Assembly: GCA_001579985.1 (NCBI GenBank)
Contig: LRSR01013154.1
Span: 1 to 20,371 of the forward strand
Source: Hypsibius dujardini
Taxonomy: Eukaryota > Tardigrada > Eutardigrada > Parachela > Hypsibiidae
Length of the DNA stretch: 20,371 nt
Reading direction: 5' to 3'
Part shown: in pieces, positions 10,101 through 16,108 of the stretch
Position numbering within the stretch: position 1 is the first letter of the stretch
How the letters are laid out: every line of letters starts with the position of its first letter
The notes under the pieces: generated by a model
What the model was told of the DNA's origin: nothing
Databases searched by the model: none
Seen by the model: the letters and a program-made list of their open reading frames with translations, nothing else
Program-made: the position numbers and the translations under genes

Positions 10101-11015
10101 GGGAAAAAAGGTGTCCGTTCGCGCAGTGGTGATAAAGACTTGACCCATGCTATTATAGCGGATCACACCACGGTAGTACGGTTTCGACGTGGCTGTGGCC
10201 GGTGCGAAATAGTGATCTTGCATGGGATCACTGAAGATAGAGGCACTCAGTTGAAAATGTGAGCTCACGAAATCCGCGGCGGGTACAGCGTTACGTCTTG
10301 GTCACAACTCACGAGTTTCCCTCGGGGACTTACAATTCTCCCAGCGACCCCTGCTGAAACAAGCGCCCTTGATCAGCCCAGACCCATGTTTTATTGGCGT
10401 ACGAAAGTGAGAGCCAGAAGTCCACGTCGTTCACAGGAGGAATTCCGCCCGGTATTTTCGATATGATGTAATTCTAAAAACAAAGCCCGATTCCGGTGGT
10501 TGTTGGTACATTGGCCCATCTCCATCAAGTCCACTGGTCCGAGTACGTGCCCGAGCCCATCTCTTCAAGTGAACGATCACGGATACGCACCAGTTCACCG
10601 ACGTCTGTGATGTCGGCTAATTGGCCTCCCCGGCCTTGGCAATCCTAAAGCACAACACCCATTTGAAAGTGAAATGGATGTTATAATGTGCTCTTTTTCT
10701 CTCAGTTACAACAATACAAATAGCACAATAGAGCGCGAAGATGTACGAGTACCTTTCGCGCGTTATCCCAAGACTTCATAAGGGTCGATGTCCGCTGCAT
10801 AAAATAGCAATAGCTAGAATTTCGCCGCGGGAACCACTCCGGCCCCGGACATCGAGCCCAACAAAGCGAGGAAACTGCAAAAATAGTATTTCAGTTTTAC
10901 GCACAATATAATGCGTCTGTTTGGTTTTCTCGGGTACGCGCAACAAATAATAAAGGGGTAAACATGTCATCGACTTACGCAAGGGCAGCAGGAATATTAC
11001 TCTTGCTATCCACAT
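681..11015 (-). CDS. Multi-CTLD type I membrane receptor with 12 C-type lectin-like domains (mannose-receptor-like architecture)
   Basis: The exons, in transcript order, are 11015-10979, 10874-10753, 10644-10591, 10473-10334, 10230-10067, 9968-9860, 9518-9300, 9099-8972, 8440-8305, 8229-8138, 8067-7942, 7875-7771, 7707-7581, 7515-7454, 7377-7283, 7215-7047, 6943-6737, 6667-6500, 6400-6221, 5838-4859, 4560-4131, 4067-3570, 3507-3209, 3131-3026, 2313-1861, 1776-1728, 1667-1369, 1298-1101 and 1006-681. All 28 junctions have GT-AG ends and keep one frame, giving 6078 nt, or 2025 aa plus stop. The ATG at 11015 starts MWIARVIFLLPLLSSLCWA, a clear signal peptide. Twelve CTLDs fill residues ~20-1890, followed by a Thr/Pro/Gly stalk, a helix at ~1957-1979 and a 46-residue tail. 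No ricin-B or fibronectin-II domain precedes CTLD1, unlike vertebrate mannose receptors (8 CTLDs) and LY75 (10). I infer a cell-surface receptor binding glycans or proteins. Individual splice sites are predictions; the weakest are the exon 3 donor and the exon 17 donor. Confidence 0.87.
1177..1776 (-). other. CTLD 12 with EPN + WNN
   Basis: It opens with a Cys-rich lead (PECTIKDVHEEGLCPVP) in a 49-nt exon. It has ISWRQAKIEC, LWIGLEEV, PGEPN and KWNNVNC, and ends GYVCEKR. EPN is intact and WND is changed conservatively to WNN, so Ca2+-dependent sugar binding is plausible. Confidence 0.88.
1865..2278 (-). other. CTLD 11
   Basis: It is encoded in a single exon that begins with a Pro-rich linker (PLPPPPPSS). 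It has SWRGARDYC, TWIGMH, EACVAM and YVVCETR. It lacks EPN and WND. Confidence 0.9.
2352..2897. repeat. Foldback (inverted-repeat) element in receptor intron 24
   Basis: The 712-nt intron (3025-2314) is largely a nested palindrome. 2431-2466 pairs with 2797-2832 (36 bp, about 4 mismatches, containing TTTACCCCTCC). 2385-2425 repeats the same motif in direct orientation. 2352-2365 matches the outer end near 2874-2897. The centre (about 2570-2755) is a (GACG/CGTC)-rich run that is itself inverted. No coding frame of interest lies inside; the open frame at 2523-2759 is repeat-derived. Confidence 0.7.
3030..3609 (-). other. CTLD 10 with complete EPN + WND set
   Basis: It opens GCPATCPGCVPFRGFCYYF across a 62-nt intron (3569-3508) and ends YICKIQ. 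It has WIGL, then WSEPNS and, 28 residues later, GRWNDERC. EPN plus WND is the classical Ca2+ site 2 for mannose/fucose/GlcNAc-type sugars, so this is the strongest candidate for true sugar binding in the protein. Extra cysteines occur at its start. Confidence 0.88.
3658..4067 (-). other. CTLD 9
   Basis: It lies wholly inside one exon. It has DTCFMISK, RWDDAESAC, RFWIGL and YVCAVS. NEPATG resembles EPN with the last residue changed, and KWIDDFC stands at the WND strand. Confidence 0.9.
4192..4912 (-). other. CTLD 8
   Basis: It opens with GCPRGFTTVAGSPNCYK, crosses an intron of about 300 nt, and continues through LSWREAEDTC, YWIGLSEA and WVCEVP. It has six cysteines. QVPDG is near the site-2 position, but the QPD tripeptide is not exact. 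Confidence 0.9.
4696..4811 (+). repeat. Degenerate (TGTC/TGTA)n microsatellite
   Basis: A run of TCTG and TATG tetranucleotides, regular to about 4760 and decayed after that, lies in the intron between receptor exons 20 and 21. It creates long spurious open frames on both strands. Confidence 0.9.
4958..5383 (-). other. CTLD 7 with EPN motif
   Basis: It runs from GCRKWGVAWRGSCLYMG through DYWIGLRGG to ALCEAP, with six cysteines. It contains HGEPN followed by GDWFLSSC. EPN is the mannose-type Ca2+ motif, but the partner WND is replaced by DWF, so sugar binding is possible rather than predicted. Confidence 0.9.
5435..5830 (-). other. CTLD 6
   Basis: It runs from LGCPGNWTQVDDFCYY through STWGDARSYC and GWIGLN to TSTCMLP, with six cysteines. 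HPNAA lies near the EPN position, but there is no WND. It lies, with CTLD 7 and the start of CTLD 8, in one uninterrupted 980-nt exon (5838-4859). Confidence 0.9.
6273..6902 (-). other. CTLD 5
   Basis: It runs from ECGPGWIYIAHSQSC to TICKR with six cysteines. The core is YWTALK. EPDP occurs at the usual EPN position, and KWSASSC replaces the WND strand. It is encoded by exons 17-19. An acidic linker (PPEDDIDFPDSP) precedes it and a Thr/Pro linker follows. Confidence 0.82.
7063..7702 (-). other. CTLD 4 (inner disulfide missing)
   Basis: It runs from KCDPPFELFHDGCYFF through SWDDAKRYC and DTWIGV to PFVCYH. The outer cysteines are present but both inner cysteines are replaced, as in CTLD 1. It is encoded by exons 13-16, including a 62-nt exon at 7515-7454. 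Confidence 0.82.
7808..8438 (-). other. CTLD 3
   Basis: The domain opens with KCPYGWDHFGDFCYQI and ends GFVCQA, with all six cysteines. The core is FHFGLKR instead of WIGL. SQPALD sits where EPN or QPD would be, so canonical sugar binding is doubtful. It is encoded by exons 9-12. Confidence 0.85.
8519..8953. repeat. Inverted-repeat element of about 435 bp in receptor intron 8
   Basis: Arms 8519-8608 and 8873-8953 are imperfect inverted copies of about 80-90 bp, sharing TTGCTTTTAATG, ATGTGCCCAAGTTAA and TTTGGCCCAGCAAAAT in opposite orientation. The centre carries GATT/AATC runs. I see no clear target-site duplication and no transposase frame. It is probably a non-autonomous foldback element. 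Confidence 0.75.
8978..9957 (-). other. CTLD 2
   Basis: All six long-form CTLD cysteines are present, from LCKTEEGW to YSCES, with a classical WIGL. The Ca2+/sugar motifs EPN, QPD and WND are absent. It is encoded by exons 6-8. The frame across 9300/9099 requires the donor directly after GAT in CTGAT. Confidence 0.8.
9602..9631. repeat. 9-bp tandem repeat, about 3.3 copies
   Basis: The unit GCCAAATGG is repeated perfectly three times and then partly, inside receptor intron 6. No function is evident. Confidence 0.9.
10073..10854 (-). other. CTLD 1 (no inner disulfide, no sugar-site motif)
   Basis: The domain opens with CPGPEWF and SYCYF and has the SWDNAR helix followed by C. The core is DFWLSL, a divergent form of the WIGL motif, and it ends FICKA. 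The two inner cysteines seen in most CTLDs are absent, as are EPN, QPD and WND. It spreads over four exons (2-5). Confidence 0.8.
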
Positions 11016-11704
11016 TTCTATTTACAGTGAACCCGGAATCCAACGCCAACGAACCACAGAAAGTCAAAATCGTCCCACCAAAACTGGCCGCTTGGTTAAC
11101 TTGCAGAAATTTATTTGACCAGCCGGAAGAGAAATGTGAGTGAAGTGGCGAAATGGGCAAACAACAACAGAGAGTCGGCGTTATGCGAAGATGAGCCAAG
11201 CTGGTGTGGCGTGACAATACGTACATCTCGTAACTGCCTCCAATTGTTCCGAACGACCAAGATATGTCCGACCCTGGCCAAATCTGAACGAGATACTGGC
11301 TCCAAAGACAAACGTATCAAGTTCAAGGCGACAGGTAGAATGTGGCAGATAAGCTAATGGCTGCCACTGTTATACCAACCGATTCCAGTTTTCGTTCCGG
11401 AAAAGATAACCGACCTGATCGGTTTTTATAAGAGCGAAATCAGAATGGTTGAACGTTTAATAATTGAAGATAACTCTGTTTCGAGAAAGAGCAGTCTTAC
11501 GCAGGGCATTGCCTGCACGTGCCTGCATGTTCTCCACGAATATGTGCGGTGAGGTCACTAGAAGAACCACACGATTTGTGCTTGAATCAAGCATGTGAGA
11601 AGCTAAATTGCAAACTTTTCATCTGCGAAAAGGGTGACTCAAGTGCCACCAGAACGAATGTGTCCGCCAGTTCTCTTTACGAAATTTCTGGTCGAAGCTC
11701 TTGA
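10964..11704 (+). CDS. Small secreted cysteine-rich protein, novel
   Basis: The proposed exons are 10964-11135, 11191-11334 and 11562-11704; phases agree and give 152 aa. The first exon opens MSSTYARAAGILLLLSTFLF followed by a polar region, a textbook signal peptide with likely cleavage after SNA near residue 29. The mature part has eight cysteines, with LTC in exon 1, WCG, NCL and ICP in exon 2, and LCL, ACE, NCK and ICE in exon 3, and a Ser/Thr-rich tail. I do not recognise the family. An AATAAA lies 107 nt after the TGA, which supports a plus-strand transcript. Intron 1 (55 nt) has a poor pyrimidine tract and is the weakest point; an alternative internal exon could also use the acceptor near 11506. 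Exon 1 fully overlaps, antisense, the 37-nt signal-peptide exon of the receptor. Confidence 0.5.
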
Positions 11705-11718
11705 CTCGTCGTACACAG

Positions 11719-11790
11719 AAACTCCCAGGCGGGGCCAAACTCCCGGGCGGGGCCAAACTCCCGGGCGGGGCCAAACTCCCGGGCGGTGCC
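11719..11790 (+). repeat. 18-bp GC-rich tandem repeat, 4 copies
   Basis: The unit AAACTCCCGGGCGGGGCC occurs four times head to tail; copies 1 and 4 each differ by one base. It lies between the stop of the Cys-rich gene and the end of MRPL12, in the shared 3' flank. Confidence 0.95.
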
Positions 11791-11799
11791 ATTTAACAG

Positions 11800-11805
11800 T
11801 TTAAT
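11800..11805 (-). terminator. Possible poly(A) signal ATTAAA for MRPL12
   Basis: ATTAAA on the minus strand lies 125 nt past the MRPL12 stop. No AATAAA is seen on that strand nearby. Confidence 0.35.
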
Positions 11806-11810
11806 TCATC

Positions 11811-11816
11811 AATAAA
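11811..11816 (+). terminator. Poly(A) signal AATAAA for the plus-strand Cys-rich gene
   Basis: A canonical AATAAA lies 107 nt past the TGA at 11702-11704. Its placement implies that the transcript ends overlap those of the convergent MRPL12. Confidence 0.45.
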
Positions 11817-11929
11817 ACAAACAGTGCATCGTTTGTCGGTTACATCGGTTTAAGTAAAACACAAATACAATCAACCTGCTATACACTGCATAAGTAACGC
11901 AACGGCCGGGTTGGATGGTCACGCGGTCA

Positions 11930-13294
11930 TCAAGCCAATTCAACCGTTCCACCGGCCGCTTCCAGTTGAGCTTTGAGCTTCTCCGCTTCCTCCTTCGGTA
12001 TGTCCGACCGTACAACTTGGGGAAGAGTTTCTACGTACTTTTTGGCCTGGAACAAGCAAAACAAAGCTTACTCAACATTCTCGGTTCTCACACTGTGCGA
12101 GCGGTTCGCGCTGCGCAACGTTGAACAAAATTAACGGCATGAGGGAAAAAAAATGTCAATCAAAACCTTTATGAAAAAGAATCCCGCTGAGGTTTTCGCC
12201 ACGTTACGTACCTGCACTAGGTTGAGGCCTTCCACAATGGTCTTAATTTCCTTAATGAGTGGCACCTTCTTCGCGTCGTCGAATTTGGTCAGGCGTACAG
12301 TGAAGGTCGTCTTTTCCTTTTTCTTTGGCGCTTCATCCTCCTACGATAGAAAATCGGGGCATCAGACAAGATTCCGTAACAGCCTGGAATGGCGATAGGT
12401 TCGGCAACAGAACACTTACAGATGCAACTGCAGCGACGACTGGCCCAGCTGAGAAGGATCCCATGAATGCCTGATCAGGAATTTTCAAATGTTTCTGCAA
12501 ACGTGAACCAAGATTACAGAAAAGATAATTACATATACTTTGCTCGTACTAGTACAACTCCGGCAGGAATGGAGACTGTAAATCATTCAATCAATCGATC
12601 GTTCCTTTGAAAAGGAGCCAGCCGTTCAATTAACTGGGAAATGACAATAATCATGACTTGGATAGTCGATTCAATACCAACGTAATCCGTATAACAAGAA
12701 AACATTCAACTGCGAATAGATCACCACTTAAAAATTAAACAAGAAATAAAAATCCAGCAAATAAAACAATTCATGTTTCGGCCTGTTGATAGATTCTTTG
12801 ATTAAGTCGCAGTCCAAGTATAAACCGTCGATTGATCAATCAAAGAAGCGACTTTTGATGAAATGTAGCAGACATGCAGAACAGAAAATCGTACGCAGCA
12901 ATACCTTCAAAAGTTCCGTTAAATCGGCCACTTCCACCAATGTCAGGCCGGAAATCTGGTCGACCAATTCGACAATTTTCGGAGGATAATCCTTTTGCAC
13001 GCCTGACGGCTGTGGGATCGGAATTGGCGTCGCGTGCAATTCCTCCAAGGGCGGCACCTGTACGGACTGATAACGAACGAATACGCTAGACAAGCAGGGC
13101 GCTGGCGATGAAATTCTAGCCGACAGTGGCTCTGTCCGGAGAAGAGAACTGCAAAAGAATGGGAAACATCAAATACCTCTATAAATGGCCATCTTGACGA
13201 GGGTTCTTCCGGGGTCTTCTTCCGAAACTTTTTCCTACCTTCCCGCTTGTCGGCACAAATGGTGCCGCATATTCAAAACGAGTCTGGCTGACAT
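11930..13294 (-). CDS. MRPL12: Mitochondrial ribosomal protein bL12m (L7/L12 family)
   Basis: Five exons (13294-13239, 13148-12905, 12494-12420, 12340-12212, 12046-11930) join in frame to 206 aa, close to the ~198 aa of the human protein. bL12m forms the stalk of the mitochondrial large subunit that recruits translation GTPases. Residues 1-~40 ([16 protein letters not shown] and onward) are basic and hydroxylated, as expected for a matrix-targeting presequence. The N-terminal dimerisation part ([20 protein letters not shown]) is followed by an Ala/Val hinge and an acidic/Lys segment ([11 protein letters not shown]). The C-terminal domain is diagnostic: [20 protein letters not shown], then [19 protein letters not shown] and [20 protein letters not shown]. 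The start ATG is the first in frame with a good donor. It lies in tandem behind SLC25A46, with 468 bp between them. Confidence 0.95.
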
Positions 13295-13762
13295 TTTTGC
13301 AGCTCACGGAGAGTCGAGAGTCGTGAAAGACAAAAGTTGCGGAGATAATATTTTTGAGGAACCGGTTGATTTGTTGTGGATTAATGAGTAACTCCAATTT
13401 CACTAGTAGCTGTTTTGGAAGTGGAATTACAATATGTGGAAATGGGAAAAACACTGACACCGGTCAGCCCAGTGGGCTAGATTCGTCTATTTGGCAACAC
13501 ACAGAACTCAGCAACATAAAGATAGAGTATATTAGCGGTATCAACCAAAAATTCAAAGCACTTCTCGCAAGTCAATGTCAGACGGAGCCAGGAGTCCAGG
13601 TAACACAGCGGTACGTTTGTACTTGTAAGGAAAGCAATAGCAAAGCCTATCACAAACTGAACAATTCTCGCCCAAAATAAATAAGCATGCAAGTACATGT
13701 CTAAAAAGCGGAAAGCCTCACTCTTCACCGACAATAACACGCAGAATCAAGGTTCACACAAT
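13295..13762. other. Spacer between SLC25A46 and MRPL12
   Basis: This should hold the 3' UTR of SLC25A46 and the promoter/5' UTR of MRPL12. A hydrophobic minus-strand open frame at 13477-13740 lacks an ATG start and resembles no family I know. No canonical AATAAA is visible on the minus strand; AATATA near 13531 is a weak candidate. Confidence 0.5.
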
Positions 13763-15744
13763 TTAGTCTTTGTCTTCCGTCTTGCGGTCCTCCAGGTCCA
13801 AATAGCTTAACAGGACCTTGGTGCTCCCAAAAATCACCACGTAAGCGCCCACTTGCAGGGCCACAGCTCCTACACCACGGTAGAAGCCCGAAACCCCATT
13901 GGACTTCAGAATGCTACTGGCACACTGCAATGGGTTGCGGAAAGAGTACACGGTCGGGATGGAATCGACGCCGGTGTCCAAATTGTCGATGGCTGCCCGC
14001 GTGCCTTGAACGCACAACCTATTCGAAAGAATCAGAATTACACTAGCTATCGTTCCGGCGTTGATTGGTACATTTGATGGTGGGCTTTTACCTGTTCAGA
14101 ACCGTTTCTAGAGGATAGAGCAAAAGATCGGCCACGACAAGAGCAGTTGCTCGAGCCACATATCGGCGAAAAATATTGCCGATCGTCCCTCTGGTTGAAC
14201 TCGCAATGCTGACGTTGGTGGTTTGGAGATATGCGTTGGTGATCTAGAAGGAATAAAGGAAGTGTACCATCTTAAAACGCAGGAAGGATGGTGTGGGCAT
14301 CTGTTTAATCAAGGTGCAGTTGCGCGTGGGACAGCTTGAGCTGAACAATTATGGAAGCGCCAGAGAAGGATGAGCAAAACTCGCGTCCATGTTCCAAGGC
14401 TTACGTCTTTCTTCCTGTGATCAGCGACATCTGGCACGAGTCGGTATCTTCGCTCATTTCGATGTTTGCTCCAGATGAACAAGCGCCATTGCACCGATGA
14501 CGCAACAAAGAGTCGCAAAACCACATAGCCACCGTAGAGCGGAGCGATAATCCACACCGGCATCGTCCGCCGCAACGGATGGCCACTCGATGGAGCCTGC
14601 CAAACCGAGTAACGTCCCGCGACTAGTTTCAGAAAGTCCACAGCATTCCAGGACTCTCTGCCGCGGATTGTCTGCACAGTCAATTGAACGGCCGCGGCGT
14701 ACATCGGTGCCGTGACACATGCAGCGATGAACTTGACTGCATAATGCTGAAGCTTGACGTTCCATTCCTGATGATGGAGAGCATAGCTGTACGCAGGGGA
14801 AAAAAGAACTCGTGAATTCAACCGACTAAGATCTTCCTGGATGTCCCTTCGGTTCGGCCAACCAAACGACGTTTCCAAAAGAGAAAATCAGTGAACCCAT
14901 GAATCAACCTGGACCTCCCTGCTCACCTTGGTAATCCGCTGTAGACCGATATAAGCCCCTCGCAAATAAATGTGGTGAAATCCAGTATCAGTACGCCGTG
15001 AAGGCCTTTTATTAGCGATTCAATTTTCTGCAAAATTACAAAAGAACCACATTAAATGCCGGAAGTGGACAAATTCTCGTTTGGGGCAAAAAAACACACA
15101 CAGGACCGAACAAAGAGGATATATAACATATATTATATATCCTCTTTGAGGACCGAAGTGACTAACCTGCTTCGTGACCAGTTTGTATACAACCGGGACC
15201 AAGGTAAACGGTAGGACATGAGATTTTCTGCTCCATGCGTTAACTTGACACTGACGCCGCAGCACGATGAATGGGTGAACAAGCACGCGATGCACGGCGA
15301 CACTGAAAAACCCCCGAAAGCAGTTTCATATACAGAACACAGAAGCTATCAATCAACCGAAATGTACCCGAAGCAAACAATCTACACAAAAGGCGACCAA
15401 GGATGGTTTGATTGATTGATTGATTGTATAGGAATGGGCTGAATGGCTTTCGCAAAAATGATAAATATATCTGAAGGAAAACGACGCTTACTCGATAATT
15501 CCACTGGACACAGTGATCTCTGACGTATCCTCATCTAACAAATCCGGATCAGTCTGGACATCAAAAACATACATATACATTAAATAGTACCTAGTACACG
15601 GTCCGGCGAATAAGTGGCTGCAAATTTGTCATGGCGCATTTCGCCAATCAATCAGTCGACCATACCAATGCATACGACAGTTCAGAATAGGGCGACATTT
15701 AAAAGCCTCACCTCACAAATCTGATAGCTGCGATACTTGGCCAT
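13763..15744 (-). CDS. SLC25A46: Mitochondrial outer-membrane carrier-like protein SLC25A46
   Basis: Seven exons (15744-15712, 15553-15492, 15302-15167, 15027-14927, 14786-14405, 14243-14092, 14018-13763) join in frame to 373 aa, shorter at the N-terminus than the human protein (418 aa). SLC25A46 is an Ugo1-related solute-carrier fold in the mitochondrial outer membrane. It acts in mitochondrial dynamics and cristae/lipid organisation rather than as a proven transporter. Diagnostic stretches are HPFIVLRRQCQVN with PFTLVPVVYKL (first module), LLLYPLETVLNRLCVQGTRA (carrier PxE signature, atypical as in this family), AAIDNLDTG, and GVSGFYRGVGAVALQVGAYV near the C-terminus. The last exon ends in a charged tail. 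The start is the first ATG of an 11-codon exon. The acceptor of the fifth exon has a strong pyrimidine tract just before GTACAG; nearby AGs would also keep frame. Confidence 0.92.
15102..15157. mobile_element. 38-bp palindromic insertion flanked by 9-bp direct repeats
   Basis: A near-perfect palindrome (arms 15111-15125 and 15134-15148, CAAAGAGGATATATA and its complement, 8-nt loop) sits exactly between two identical 9-mers AGGACCGAA (15102-15110 and 15149-15157). This is the signature of an insertion with a 9-bp target duplication. It lies in an SLC25A46 intron. Confidence 0.7.
15408..15426 (+). repeat. (GATT)n microsatellite
   Basis: About four GATT units lie in an SLC25A46 intron. Shorter runs of the same tetranucleotide occur at about 8634-8646, 12586-12599, 16389-16402, 16474-16488 and 18052-18065, so it is a recurrent simple repeat of this genome. 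Confidence 0.85.
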
Positions 15745-16108
15745 GGAAAGGTGTCTCCCAAACGGTTCACCAACTAAATACTAGTAACAGATCAGACTGG
15801 TTCGCTACGCAAATTTAAGCTCATATTAATGTATTTAAAACTGATAAGTGTGGCTGGCGAAATTTCAGAAATCCATTTACCGTGACGCGCGAAGAGCAAA
15901 TTCCAAATTCACCAAATTCCAAGTCCATAACTGCGCAATGGGGGGGGGACTAAAAGGGGCGTGGTTGGGGCATAGGAGGCAGGGCCCGGATCCAGGGGGT
16001 AAACAAGAATTTCTAGAATTATTCCGCCGCTGATTTTAGTTTTCCTGACTCGTTTTAATCAACGCGCTAAAAACGAGGTTTCTGTTACTTTGTTCATATT
16101 AAATCTTC
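15745..16108. promoter_or_regulatory. Shared head-to-head promoter of SLC25A46 (-) and RAP1 (+)
   Basis: Only 364 bp separate the two start codons, which point away from each other, so both promoters and 5' UTRs must lie here. It contains a run of nine G and a G-rich stretch, AAAAGGGGCGTGG at 15952-15964, resembling an Sp1/KLF box. I see no convincing TATA box. The open frame at 15848-16033 is not supported as coding. Confidence 0.55.

Noticed and set aside
11111-11326. 71-codon minus-strand frame upstream of the receptor
   Set aside because: It is antisense to exons 1-2 of the Cys-rich gene and lacks both a signal peptide and domain similarity; the plus-strand reading has better splice and poly(A) support.
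13477-13740. Hydrophobic 87-codon minus-strand open frame between SLC25A46 and MRPL12
   Set aside because: It begins at a non-ATG codon, has no recognisable family or splice context, and lies where the SLC25A46 3' UTR is expected.
15848-16033. 61-codon frame in the SLC25A46/RAP1 promoter
   Set aside because: It runs through a G-run and a stop-poor G-rich patch, has no coding character, and sits between two divergent start codons.
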